Below, one piece after another: positions 18,507 through 29,305 of a stretch of 64,000 nt of DNA. Every line of letters begins with the position of its first letter. Within the stretch, counting starts at the first letter, position 1. Origin of the DNA: Pandoraea capi (GTDB taxonomy: Bacteria; Pseudomonadota; Gammaproteobacteria; Burkholderiales; Burkholderiaceae); contig NZ_CABPRV010000004.1 of NCBI RefSeq assembly GCF_902459735.1, forward strand, positions 341,850-405,849, in the 5' to 3' direction. A program made the translations under genes and the position numbers. The notes beneath the pieces were generated by a model. It saw nothing but the letters and a program-made list of their open reading frames with translations. It was not told the DNA's origin and searched no databases.

Positions 18507-19721
18507 TCACGCCGCCGCGGCCGCCTTGCCGGCGCGCTGACGCTGCGGCCAGAAGTACCACACTGCGCCGATCACTTGCAGCACGATAAGTGCCGTCCAG
18601 GCCGAGAAGTGTCCCTGCATACTGTGCGCCGGGTAAGCGCCGAGCACCGCGCCGATGCCAACCTGACACAGGAAGATCAGCAGGAAGATGATGAGGGTGA
18701 GCGACGTGTTCACGCGTCCGATCAGCGTGCCGTGGAAGTACTCCGCGAGCACGGCATACGACAGAATGCCCGTACCGCCGAAAATTCCGTAAGCCGCCCA
18801 CAACCAGACCGGGGGAATCGGCGTACCCAGCATCAGCAGCACCTGCACCAGAACGAACACCAGCATGCCCACACCCGAGAAGGCAAAGACACTCACGCCG
18901 CGTCGCTCCAGTGAGCGGGCTGCCGCACCGAACACCACGCTCCCCGCCATCATCGCGAGCCCCACGACCGACACCAACGAGGCGGCCTGCGCTTCGGACA
19001 GCCCTTCGACGTCGCGCATGAACGGCGCCATCCACAGCGACTGCATCGCGTAGAACACCCCCTGCGTGATCCCCGAGAGGGACGTCACTTTCCAGAACAT
19101 GGCGCTGCCAAGCACCTCGCGCACGCCTTGCAGGGCTTCGGACAAACCGCCCTGTGCGTGCGACCCCGGCTTCTCCGGCGCGCCGAACCAGAGCGCCACC
19201 GACATGAACACCGTGAGCGCCGCCAATCCGAACGACACCACGCGCCAGTCCGTCAGGCCGAGCAGCCAGTTCAGCGGTGTGCCGACGACCACGCCGCCCA
19301 TACCGCCCACCGCCATCACCAGACCGTTGAGCAGCGGCAGACGAGCCACCGGAAACCATTGCGCCAATGCCTTGAAGGCGCTGCCCAGACACACCGACAC
19401 GCCGACACCGATCAGCAGACGCCCGACCATCAGCGCGCCCACGCCCTGCGCCAAACCGAACAGCGCCGCACCGGCGGCTGCCAGCAGCAACACCAGCGAC
19501 GCCACACGGCGGGGCCCGAACTTGTCGAGCAACACGCCCGCAGGCAATTGCGCCCCGGCAAAACCGAGGAAATAGAGGCTCGTGAGCAGACCGAGGTCAG
19601 CGGACGAGAGGCCGAGTTCGCGCGTCATGAATGGCGCAAATCCGATGTTCACACCGCGATACACGTAGGAGACGAAGTATCCGCAGGCAAACAGCACGAA
19701 GATTCTGAGTGCTTTCGACAT
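18507..19721 (-). CDS. MFS transporter
   Basis: A 404-residue inner-membrane protein with twelve predicted hydrophobic segments. The start at 19721 gives MSKALRIFVLFACGYFVSYV; longer in-frame readings upstream overlap the LysR gene and are not credible. The segments LLTSLYFLGFAGAQLPAGVL and DKFGPRRVASL contain the MFS signature loop. Substrate unknown. It is divergent from a LysR regulator with a 102-base gap, so that regulator probably controls it. Confidence 0.9.
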   Translation of the reverse strand: MSKALRIFVLFACGYFVSYVYRGVNIGFAPFMTRELGLSSADLGLLTSLYFLGFAGAQLPAGVLLDKFGPRRVASLVLLLAAAGAALFGLAQGVGALMVGRLLIGVGVSVCLGSAFKALAQWFPVARLPLLNGLVMAVGGMGGVVVGTPLNWLLGLTDWRVVSFGLAALTVFMSVALWFGAPEKPGSHAQGGLSEALQGVREVLGSAMFWKVTSLSGITQGVFYAMQSLWMAPFMRDVEGLSEAQAASLVSVVGLAMMAGSVVFGAAARSLERRGVSVFAFSGVGMLVFVLVQVLLMLGTPIPPVWLWAAYGIFGGTGILSYAVLAEYFHGTLIGRVNTSLTLIIFLLIFLCQVGIGAVLGAYPAHSMQGHFSAWTALIVLQVIGAVWYFWPQRQRAGKAAAAA

Positions 19722-19823
19722 GGAGTAAACCCTAATCACTTGCTTGGGCATCGATTGTCTGCGGAACCGTGCGTGGAAGCCAACGAAACCTTTGCGCTCG
19801 TATTGTGAGTAGAATTTGACATC

Positions 19824-20828
19824 ATGTTCCAGCACCTCCCTCCCCTCCAATCCCTGCGTGCGCTTGAAGCGGCTGCCCGTCACCGCAGTTTTACGCGCGC
19901 CGCCGAAGAATTGAATTTGACGCACAGTGCCGTCAGCCATCACATGCGCGCGTTGGAGCAGCAGTTGGGCACGGCCCTCTTTCGCCGCGTCGGGGCACGG
20001 ATGATTCCGACCAGCGTCGGCGCCCGTCTGGCCGAGCGGGTGCGCATTGGCATGTCGGAACTCGACGAAGCAATGAACGAGGCCAAAGCGGGTATCGCGC
20101 CCCATGCAACACCCGCCATCGTCCGTCTGGAAATCAGCGTGATGACCGATCTTGCGGCGCAATGGCTGATTCCCCGGCTATCGCGATTCAGCGAGCGGCA
20201 CCCCGGCATCGATCTGGTCGTGCGGATTCATGCGGATATCGCCGCGCCCGATCCGTACTCGGTCGACGTCGGCATCTGGCATCAGCGCGTGGAAGAGACC
20301 GGGTTCGTGACGCGCAAGCTGCTCGACGACTTTGTCATCGCCGTCTGCCGCCCCGACGTCGTCGCACAGGTGCCGGACTTTACGGTGGCCGACATCCACA
20401 AGTTGCCGATGCTGCGTTTCGCCCACCGCTCGTGGCGCGACTGGCAGGTGGCTGCCGGTTTGCCGCCGCACGAGCCCACGCGCGGGCCGATCTTCGACGA
20501 TTCGGGGTTGCTCCTGCGGGCCGCCATCGCAGGGCAAGGCGTTGCGACCTCTCGCAGCCTGCTCGTGCGCGATACGCTCGCTGCGGGTGAACTGGTGCAG
20601 ATCGGGGACGTCTGTATCCCGCCGAGTCTGGAATATCACGTGAACTGGCGGGAAAATCATCCGCGCGTGCGCGCGATCCACGCCTTCTGGGACTGGATGC
20701 AGGACGAGATCGCGGCCATGACACCGCTTGCCGGCTCCCCATTCCCGCTCAGCCGCGACGATGGGGCAACCGAGACCGTCGCACCGCCGGATATCGCCGC
20801 CTGCCCGAAAGCATCGGGGAAAGACTGA
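19824..20828 (+). CDS. LysR-family regulator of GcvA type
   Basis: A 334-residue LTTR. The N-terminal HTH (PPLQSLRALEAAARHRSFTR, then LTHSAVSHHMRALEQQLGT) with LPPL at the start is the GcvA subgroup pattern, followed by a periplasmic-binding-like effector domain (LEISVMTDLAAQWLIPRLSR). The divergent MFS gene is the likely target. The last 40 residues (SPFPLSRDDGATETVA onward) are an extra tail not usual for the family. Confidence 0.93.
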   Translation: MFQHLPPLQSLRALEAAARHRSFTRAAEELNLTHSAVSHHMRALEQQLGTALFRRVGARMIPTSVGARLAERVRIGMSELDEAMNEAKAGIAPHATPAIVRLEISVMTDLAAQWLIPRLSRFSERHPGIDLVVRIHADIAAPDPYSVDVGIWHQRVEETGFVTRKLLDDFVIAVCRPDVVAQVPDFTVADIHKLPMLRFAHRSWRDWQVAAGLPPHEPTRGPIFDDSGLLLRAAIAGQGVATSRSLLVRDTLAAGELVQIGDVCIPPSLEYHVNWRENHPRVRAIHAFWDWMQDEIAAMTPLAGSPFPLSRDDGATETVAPPDIAACPKASGKD

Positions 20829-20872
20829 CGGCGAACGCCCGCGTCGTCAGAGCTCAAACGTCGGCGCATAAA

Positions 20873-20910
20873 AAAACGGCAACGCATTCCGGAGAATGTG
20901 TTGCCGTTTT
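20873..20910. terminator. Bidirectional rho-independent terminator between LysR and groL
   Basis: AAAACGGCAACGCATTC (20873-20889) pairs with GAATGTGTTGCCGTTTT (20894-20910) around CGGA, with only one G-T pair. A-run and T-run flanks make it work in both directions, serving the plus-strand LysR gene and the minus-strand groESL operon. Confidence 0.9.
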
Positions 20911-21014
20911 GGCGTCGGGCGACGGTACGTAGATCGAGGATCTTGCACCGACGCCCGGAGGCCAGACATTCGAAGCGCCTCACGGCGCTCCGTGCATGCC
21001 GTCTCTTGCGAGAC

Positions 21015-22682
<1,668 letters not shown>

Positions 22683-22709
22683 TTACGTAGATGTCTTTGG
22701 GGGAAAGAC

Positions 22710-23000
22710 TTACTGGGCCACGACGGCCATGATGTCTTCTTCGCGCATGACCAGCAGTTCCTGGCCATCGACCTTCACGCTTTGGCCGGCGTACTTGCCG
22801 AACAGAACGCGGTCGCCCACCTTCACGTCGAGTGCGATCAACTTGCCTTGATCATCGCGCTTGCCCGGGCCGACGGCCAGGATCTCGCCCTGGTCCGGCT
22901 TTTCAGCAGCCGCGTCCGGGATCACGATGCCCGATGCGGTCTTCGTTTCGTTGTCCAGGCGCTTGACAATAACGCGGTCATGCAAGGGACGAAGGTTCAT
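22710..23000 (-). CDS. groS: Co-chaperonin GroES
   Basis: The 96-residue lid of Gro[22 protein letters not shown], the mobile-loop segment [18 protein letters not shown] and [20 protein letters not shown] are standard. An AGGAG ribosome site lies seven bases before the ATG. It is first in the groESL operon. Confidence 0.98.
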   Translation of the reverse strand: MNLRPLHDRVIVKRLDNETKTASGIVIPDAAAEKPDQGEILAVGPGKRDDQGKLIALDVKVGDRVLFGKYAGQSVKVDGQELLVMREEDIMAVVAQ

Positions 23001-23040
23001 TACAAGCTCCTCTTTCTCTCAGTGAGATCGTCAAAACTAA

Positions 23041-23060
23041 ATATGCAATCATTTGCATAT
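23041..23060. repeat. 20-bp palindrome in the groESL 5' leader
   Basis: ATATGCAA and TTGCATAT are perfect eight-base arms around TCAT, lying between the CIRCE element and the groS start. In the mRNA it would form a hairpin next to the CIRCE stem. An additional leader or thermosensitive fold is possible but not shown. Confidence 0.5.
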
Positions 23061-23077
23061 CTGGTGAATTCATGGCG

Positions 23078-23104
23078 TTAGCACTCTGCGCCAACGAGTG
23101 CTAA
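23078..23104. promoter_or_regulatory. CIRCE operator (HrcA-binding)
   Basis: TTAGCACTC, nine bases, GAGTGCTAA: an exact match to the CIRCE consensus. It overlaps the last base of the -10 element and the start point of the groESL promoter. The known repressor HrcA binds it and is released on heat stress; hrcA itself is not in this window. Confidence 0.97.
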
Positions 23105-23132
23105 TTATAGGGACGGGGTTTTACGATTTCAA
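23104..23132 (-). promoter_or_regulatory. Sigma-70 promoter of groESL
   Basis: On the minus strand TTGAAA (23132-23127), a 17-base spacer and TATAAT (23109-23104) form a near-consensus promoter. CIRCE begins at the end of the -10 box, so HrcA would block RNA polymerase. Confidence 0.88.
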
Positions 23133-23274
23133 GACGCGGTGTTTTCCCGGGGGTGAAGAAAAGTGAAATTACTGACGAGATGCACTGAATTCCGGACTTT
23201 GCTCAACTTTGAGCTCGCCAGATCGACATCAGACGCAAATCTTTTGAAATCAACCACATACGTGACGATCTCAG

Positions 23275-25962
23275 CTAGAGGGTGTGGGGAATGCGGGGTA
23301 CGCCAGGATCCAGTGCCGCCTGGAAGGCGGTCGGATCACCGAACAGCGGCGCGAAGTGATTGCCGGTGTGAAGGATCGTGAGCACTGGGCCACCGCCGAG
23401 ATTGTAGGTCTCGTAGCTCGAAAAACCCCCAGTCGCCGGATTCACGCTGACAACGTGCAACGTGAACGCGCCAATCTGATTGACGATCATTTGCAGCACC
23501 GCCTGCCCGCCGCCCTGATTCAGATCGAACATGTCGAGCAGCCCGACCAGACCGAGGTCCATCGCGTTCGCGCGGATATGGTCCACTTGCTGCTGTGTCG
23601 GATTACGCCCGGATGCCAGCAGGACCGCATAAATCAGGCAGTTCATGCCACGTCCGGGTGCGCGCCCGACGCCGAAATGGTGCCGGACGTTCTGCAACGA
23701 AACATCCATGGCCTGTTGCGCAGCAAAGACGTCGCTGTGTCGATGGCCGAGGTCGTGAAAGGTTAGCTGCTTGCTCGACGGATCTGGCGGCGTGTCGAGT
23801 TTTTCGCGTTTGAATCGACTGAGCTCAGGCACCGAGACCTGGCCGGCTTCGCGCGACGCCCTGACGAAGTCTTCGGCACCCACGTCAGGCTGCGCTGGCA
23901 AATGGCCGCTACCTAACACGGGAGACGCCAGATCGTAGCGAACGTTCATCCGGACGTTCCTCACGTTGTCGATGCCGAAACGTTGCACATACTCCAGCAC
24001 GTTTCCTAACACCTGCTCGATTCGGCTCGTAGCGCCTCGGCCTTCCATCCAGGCCTGCCCCAGATTGCTGTTGACGTCGTAATTTCCAAGGTGCCGCAAT
24101 ATGGCGTTCCGATACTCGGTCGCCGATTCCCGGTATCGGACCGATATCTCGGTTAACTGCCCTTCGAGCGTACCCAGCGTTAGGGTCGCATCCTGCAGTT
24201 CCTGCGCCAGCGTATCGGGTGATTTTGGCGCCGAGGCGGGCATACGGAACAAGGCGCTGAACCGATTGGAATCGTTAACTTTCGCGAGATAAGCCCCCCG
24301 GTTTTCAACGTCAGATCGCTTCTGCGCGACCGACTGCCGTTGCGTATGGCACGCGTTGGCCAGCCGCGCATATTCGTCGCGAAAGCGTCGGAAATTCTCT
24401 TGCAGCGTGGCGACGGCTTCTTCTTCGCGGCCGTGCCAAAGAATGGCCATCGGTCCGCCGATACATTGGTCGGGATTGTGAAGCACGGCATTGCGTTCGA
24501 GAGCACCGCCGTTGGCTGACGCAAGGTGAATGCCGTCGGCGAATTTGGCACGGAACCACGTGTTGTCGCCTTCGCCCGAATTACGTCCGACACCGCCTTC
24601 CAGACCATTTTTCGCGAGCCAGTCGAGGTACATCTGGCCGTTCATGTTCCGGAAAATCAGGTAGACGTTCTTGCCCACGGCAATGGCCGTTTGCGCGGCC
24701 CGGATGATCCCTTGCACCGCCGCGTTACCTGCATATTCCTTATGCTTGCTCACAATGTCTTCAAGACGCCGCAAGACGGTATTCATGAAGAACAGCGCGA
24801 GGTCATCGTCCTTGAGCAGATACCCATCGATGGTCTGCGCGACACGCTTGCCGGTATCGGTGGCAAATTTTGACGATACCTGCGTATCCGTGGACTTCAT
24901 CCGGTTCAACAAGACATTGCCTAGCCATTGCTCGACCGACAGCGAGTTGATGCCTTCGATCTGAAGTCGAATCTGCCGTGCATGCTCCTGCCGTACGGGC
25001 AGCGGCGTCTCGTGCGGCAGATCGAGCGGATCGACAGTGACTTCCAAACCAGGCGGGGGACGGCGATTGCGCGCCGTCCACGCGTACCAGGTCTCGAACG
25101 TATCTTCGAGAATCTCAAAGAAATGGTCTTCGCCGTCGAGTGATTTCTCCGTGTATCGTTGATCGATATCTTCGACGACCTCGCGCAGAATCTCGGGCTG
25201 CGCGATCAGCGGCCGGAAGCGCGCGTCGATGCGGGGGGAGGGAGTCTCCAGTTCATCCAGCACTGCTGCGATGGCCTGCTCCACCGAGTATTGATGCCCG
25301 CTAATGTTCACCCGCTGGACGGTGGGGGTGGCCCGTGCACTTTGCAACGAACCCGGTGCGCCGGCGCGGCCGCGAAGTTGCAGCGCCCGCTCGCCCATGA
25401 TGTCGGCTTCGCGTTCGAGCCCGGCGTCGTCGTTGAGGGCGGTGCCATTCCGGGTTTGCGCGTTGGGCCGGACTCGGCCTTGCTTCTGCTGGACGACGTG
25501 CCACGCTTCATGAGCAAGGTGCTTTTCTTGCCCCGGGGCGAGGTGGATCTGAGTGTCCTGCGTGAAGGCATGCGCCTGACGCTGCGCAGGCTTTGTCGAA
25601 TTGGCGTGGACGGTGACGTCGTCCATCGTGAATCCCGATAACAGCTCGATAGACGACTTTAACCCGCCCGGCAGACCGCCTTCGGGCGGAGACTCCGGTC
25701 CCGCCGATGTGTCGGCCGCCCGTTGCAGTGGCAGCATCGCGCCGACCTTGTCCCCATCGCGGTCCGTGCTGGCGTCTGCCATGCGTTGAATAGCGGCCGA
25801 GTGACGTGTTCGCGGACTTGCATCGGCCATGTCCTGAATCTGACGTTGCCGTAAGGCGCTGGGGCGATTGTCACTGAGTGCCTGGCCGACGAGTCCTCCG
25901 CCAAGGCCTTGCTGCGGCAAATGGCCACCGTCCCGTCTCGTTTGATCATCATGGGAATGCAT
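23275..25962 (-). CDS. DUF4157 (eCIS-core) protein with OTU-like C-terminal Cys/His domain; candidate toxin or effector
   Basis: An 895-residue protein, unlike its neighbours. Residues 1-95 are polar and low-complexity with QR-rich motifs. Residues about 95-175 match DUF4157: GLPGGLKSSIELLSGFTMDD, HLAPGQEKHLAHEAWHVVQQ with the HExxH motif at 151-155, then GRVRPNAQTRNG. DUF4157 proteins are often cargo of extracellular contractile injection systems or polymorphic toxins. A long helical middle (about 220-700) has no family I know. At the C-terminus, GRGMNCLIYAVLLASG (Cys775) and ILHTGNHFAPLFGD (His869) match the OTU-like peptidase pattern of a Cys at a helix start and a late N-H-F/Y. There is no signal peptide. 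It is a lone gene: no tail, tube or immunity gene is adjacent. Secretion and toxicity are inference. Confidence 0.8.
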   Translation of the reverse strand: MHSHDDQTRRDGGHLPQQGLGGGLVGQALSDNRPSALRQRQIQDMADASPRTRHSAAIQRMADASTDRDGDKVGAMLPLQRAADTSAGPESPPEGGLPGGLKSSIELLSGFTMDDVTVHANSTKPAQRQAHAFTQDTQIHLAPGQEKHLAHEAWHVVQQKQGRVRPNAQTRNGTALNDDAGLEREADIMGERALQLRGRAGAPGSLQSARATPTVQRVNISGHQYSVEQAIAAVLDELETPSPRIDARFRPLIAQPEILREVVEDIDQRYTEKSLDGEDHFFEILEDTFETWYAWTARNRRPPPGLEVTVDPLDLPHETPLPVRQEHARQIRLQIEGINSLSVEQWLGNVLLNRMKSTDTQVSSKFATDTGKRVAQTIDGYLLKDDDLALFFMNTVLRRLEDIVSKHKEYAGNAAVQGIIRAAQTAIAVGKNVYLIFRNMNGQMYLDWLAKNGLEGGVGRNSGEGDNTWFRAKFADGIHLASANGGALERNAVLHNPDQCIGGPMAILWHGREEEAVATLQENFRRFRDEYARLANACHTQRQSVAQKRSDVENRGAYLAKVNDSNRFSALFRMPASAPKSPDTLAQELQDATLTLGTLEGQLTEISVRYRESATEYRNAILRHLGNYDVNSNLGQAWMEGRGATSRIEQVLGNVLEYVQRFGIDNVRNVRMNVRYDLASPVLGSGHLPAQPDVGAEDFVRASREAGQVSVPELSRFKREKLDTPPDPSSKQLTFHDLGHRHSDVFAAQQAMDVSLQNVRHHFGVGRAPGRGMNCLIYAVLLASGRNPTQQQVDHIRANAMDLGLVGLLDMFDLNQGGGQAVLQMIVNQIGAFTLHVVSVNPATGGFSSYETYNLGGGPVLTILHTGNHFAPLFGDPTAFQAALDPGVPRIPHTL

Positions 25963-26538
25963 CGCCCGCCCCCCGTATCCGACATGAAGTTGTGCCGTGT
26001 TTTGCTCGGCGATTCTCGGGGAGGATCAAAGGATTGTCAAAAACAGGGGGGCGATCTCGCCCGGGCATAAAAAGAGCGCTGCGTACCGACATCGCGCAGC
26101 GCCGCTCCCATCGCACAACAGAACTAACCTCGTGCTACCTCTTATGAATCGTTGTGGAATCTTGCAACGATGTCGGTTATGCCATCGAGACCCAATACTT
26201 AAGCGTTTCCATGTTCGACGAATTCACGACGCTCGCCACATCGCTATCCCGCCATGCAAATCCATGCCCGCCAACTGTCAACGTTGACAGGCGAAACAGG
26301 GCATAGGCCCGAACTATCGCTCCCCACCCCACGTATGAGCGATTTCCTAAGGCACCGCAGCGGCATTCGCGATATCAAAGGCTGGCACGTAACCAATGGA
26401 GAGCGATGGACAGTCGTCTCGGAACGCCATCGGTGCCGGACCTCGCCGCTACCGGTCCGGCGCGTGCCCCGCCCCCTCGCTCAGTTTGTTACGACGGGAA
26501 ACGCCAAGGAAAACTATCGCAACTCGAGGAATCTGGAG
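25963..26538. other. 576-base non-coding region between divergent DUF4157 and DASS genes
   Basis: It should hold the promoters of both flanking genes. AT content is higher than nearby, for example around 26120-26230. I see no supported gene. A strong hairpin with a T-run on the minus strand (26066-26102) terminates something with no visible source gene, so a small RNA is possible. Confidence 0.5.
26066..26102 (-). terminator. Orphan rho-independent terminator on the minus strand
   Basis: GCGCTGCG (26076-26083) and CGCAGCGC (26095-26102) form a perfect stem with an 11-nt loop. On the minus strand it is followed by CTCTTTTTATG. No minus-strand gene lies just upstream of it. It could also insulate the DUF4157 gene from read-through. 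Confidence 0.6.
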
Positions 26539-27918
26539 ATGAACCAACTTGCTGGAACCGTCGCCCGGCAGTGGGCGATGTCCGCCCGCGACGCCTGGAT
26601 ACTGCTCGCCAATCTCGTTCTGATGGTGACGCTGATTTTCGTCCTGCCGTTCGAAGACAAGACCAATCGCGGGCTGGCGCTCGCCGTCTTCATCGCCGTG
26701 CTGTGGCTCTCCGAAGCCGTCCATCTGACGGCCACCGCGCTGATGGTGCCGGTGCTTGCCGTGATGCTCGGCATTCTCGACACACCCGCCGCGCTCGGCT
26801 CGTTCGCCCATCCCATCGTCTTCCTGTTCTTCGGCGGCTTCGCGCTGGCGACCGCCATGCGAATTCAGGGGCTCGACCGCTTTCTCGCCAACTGGCTCCT
26901 CCATCTGGCCGGCGGCCATATGGGACGCGCGGCGTTGATGCTGTTCGCCGCGACCGCCCTGCTCTCCATGTGGGTGAACAACACCTCGACCACGTCGATG
27001 ATGCTGCCGCTCGCCCTGGGCATCCTCTCGCAGCTCGACGCCGGCCGCGACCGCAAGACCGTGACGTTTCTGCTGCTCGGCATCGCCTACAGCGCGAACA
27101 TCGGCGGGTTGGGCACCGTGGTCGGCAGCGTGCCCAACGCCATGGTCGCCACCCACCTCGGCATCGATTTCCTGACGTGGGCGAAGTTCGGCGTGCCGCT
27201 GGTCGCCGTGTTGCTCCCGCTCATGATCGCGACGACCTGGCTGGTGCTGCGTCCGCGTCTGGACCAGACGGTCGACATCGAGACCGAACCGATGACGTGG
27301 ACCGGCCAGCGCATCGCCGCCGTCGGCATCTTCGGTTTCACGGTCCTGTCATGGATCTTCAGCCAGCACATCTCGGCGTGGCTTGGCGGCGTGAAGCAAC
27401 TCGACACACTGATCGCATTGCTCGCCGCGATCCTCATCGCCACCACAGGCGTTGCCTCATGGAAGCAGATTCAGGCCCATACCGACTGGGGCGTGCTGCT
27501 GCTCTTCGGCGGCGGTCTTACGCTCAGCGTGGTGCTGCGCGACTCCGGCGCCAGCGTCGTCATGGCACAAGGCGTGTCGAGCGTCTTCGCGACGAGCCCC
27601 GTTCTCGTGATCCTGCTCATCACGGCCGCATTCATCGTTTTCCTCACCGAGTTGACGAGCAACACGGCCAGCGCCGCGATTCTGGTGCCGATCTTCGCCG
27701 CCATCTCGCTGTCGCTGGGCCTGCCAGAGGCGTTGCTGACGATGGTGATCGGCATCGGCGCATCGTGCGCGTTCATGCTGCCCGTGGCCACCCCGCCCAA
27801 TGCCATCGTGTTCGGCACCGGCAGCGTGCCGCAAAGCCGGATGGTCCGCGCAGGGCTCGGGATCAACCTCGTCTGCATCGTCGTCATTACCGCGTTTGCA
27901 TGGTTCCTGTGGCGCTAA
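26539..27918 (+). CDS. DASS/SLC13-family anion:sodium symporter
   Basis: A 459-residue inner-membrane transporter with about eleven membrane segments. I use the ATG at 26539, with GAGGA nine bases upstream; longer in-frame starts add non-conserved sequence. Family signs are LWLSEAVHLTATALMVPVLA, the first substrate motif MWVNNTSTTSMMLPLALG and the second FLTELTSNTASAAILVPIFA (SNT motif), each at a repeat's re-entrant tip. Members carry dicarboxylates, citrate or sulfate; the exact substrate is not decidable. Confidence 0.9.
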   Translation: MNQLAGTVARQWAMSARDAWILLANLVLMVTLIFVLPFEDKTNRGLALAVFIAVLWLSEAVHLTATALMVPVLAVMLGILDTPAALGSFAHPIVFLFFGGFALATAMRIQGLDRFLANWLLHLAGGHMGRAALMLFAATALLSMWVNNTSTTSMMLPLALGILSQLDAGRDRKTVTFLLLGIAYSANIGGLGTVVGSVPNAMVATHLGIDFLTWAKFGVPLVAVLLPLMIATTWLVLRPRLDQTVDIETEPMTWTGQRIAAVGIFGFTVLSWIFSQHISAWLGGVKQLDTLIALLAAILIATTGVASWKQIQAHTDWGVLLLFGGGLTLSVVLRDSGASVVMAQGVSSVFATSPVLVILLITAAFIVFLTELTSNTASAAILVPIFAAISLSLGLPEALLTMVIGIGASCAFMLPVATPPNAIVFGTGSVPQSRMVRAGLGINLVCIVVITAFAWFLWR

Positions 27919-28048
27919 GGCGGTCGACCGAAGGCGCGCCGTCGATCCCCCGTAGACACGCCTTCGGCCCATCCCGGAACGGGCTGGCGCGGACACGTCA
28001 CACGGAGCCGGTACAATTGCAGAAAAACACCTCCGGCAATCCGTTGCG

Positions 28049-29305
28049 ATGATGTCTGCTTCACCTGCCCGAACTGTCCAATCCATGCTTTCTTTACGTC
28101 CCATGCGCGGTGCTCTTGCACTCGCCACACTCACCGCCGTGCTCGCCGGCTGCGCCAGCACACCGCCGGGCACCGCCCCGGCCAGCCAGAAAGTGACGCA
28201 TACGCCGGTATCGGCGCCCGCGAACGCCGCCACCCCGGCCACCGCCGTCGAAGCGGCTCAGCCCGTCACACCGCTGCCGTGGTGCGTGCAAACCTCCCTT
28301 CGCGAAGAAGACGACCTGATGCGCAACTTCGGCGGCATTCCCGCCGGCGTTCGCAAAATCGAGGAAACGCGCTTCATCGCCAGCTACGACCGCGCGACCG
28401 GCAAGGTCGGCTCGCTCGATAACGGCAACCGCATCGTGATGGAGTTCGACCCGCAAGGTCATCTGCTCGCCAGCACCGATCGTGGCCGTTACACCTACGG
28501 CGCGGACGGTCGACTGCACAGCATCGACGGTGCAACCGTAGACTGGGAGGGGCCCGACGCGTGGATCGTGCACGCGGTGCGCCATCCGGCATGGAAGGAG
28601 CAGGTGCGTCAGGAGGATGGGCACCTGGAATGGACGCGCAGCATCGTGTCCGCGTCAAACAGCCTGCATCACCGCCGCCCGGGCACCGTGCAGGCACGAC
28701 AGTTCGACGACGAGTGCTTCGCGTTGTCGCGTCAGTGGGAAGCGCCGAACGAAGCCCGGCGGGTGATCACGGCGGATGGCCGGGCACGTCCCGCCCCGAA
28801 GATGGTGTCGTATCGCACCTTTGCGAGCGTCGAGCGCAAGGCCGATGGTGGCCGTATCGTGCGTGATAACGGCGCTTCGGCCTTTATCGACGGACAGTGG
28901 CTACCGCTGGCCTGGGACAACGAGGTCTCGGAATATTCTCCGAAACACGAGCTGATGCGCGTCACCCGCACCGATGCGGCAACCGGCGAGCGTCACGTGT
29001 CCGAGTATCACTACAAGTACGACAGCCACGGCAACATCGTGCGCATCGTCATCACATCGCCCGGCGACAGGGTCGACCCGTTTGCCAACGTTTTCGTGCG
29101 CAAGCTGACGTATTTCGACGCGGCAACCGGTGTCGCACTCAATGGCTCAATTGGCGCGAATGGCTCGAACGGTGCATCGATGCCCGCCCCGACCCTGCCT
29201 GTCGTTTCGGCACCGGCAGTGACTGCAACGCCCCCAGCCACAACGGTGGCGTTGCCTGCGGCAGCTTCTGCCGCCACCGGCAACGCGCTTACGTCGGCAA
29301 AGTAA
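28049..29305 (+). CDS. Putative lipoprotein with YD-like beta repeats
   Basis: A 418-residue protein exported as a lipoprotein: a basic start, hydrophobic segment ALALATLTAVLAGC with lipobox LAGC at Cys35, then an Ala/Pro/Thr-rich linker. The middle has strand-turn elements such as VMEFDPQGHLLASTDRGRYT and GADGRLHSIDGATVDWEG that look like RHS/YD-type repeats but are few. The start is uncertain (28049, 28052 or 28085). Its 3' end overlaps the convergent histidine kinase gene by 17 bases. Function unknown. Confidence 0.78.
   Translation: MMSASPARTVQSMLSLRPMRGALALATLTAVLAGCASTPPGTAPASQKVTHTPVSAPANAATPATAVEAAQPVTPLPWCVQTSLREEDDLMRNFGGIPAGVRKIEETRFIASYDRATGKVGSLDNGNRIVMEFDPQGHLLASTDRGRYTYGADGRLHSIDGATVDWEGPDAWIVHAVRHPAWKEQVRQEDGHLEWTRSIVSASNSLHHRRPGTVQARQFDDECFALSRQWEAPNEARRVITADGRARPAPKMVSYRTFASVERKADGGRIVRDNGASAFIDGQWLPLAWDNEVSEYSPKHELMRVTRTDAATGERHVSEYHYKYDSHGNIVRIVITSPGDRVDPFANVFVRKLTYFDAATGVALNGSIGANGSNGASMPAPTLPVVSAPAVTATPPATTVALPAAASAATGNALTSAK

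Noticed and set aside
18507-20162. A longer 551-residue version of the MFS protein
   Set aside because: The extra 147 N-terminal residues overlap the divergent LysR gene. The start at 19721 gives a standard MFS N-terminus.
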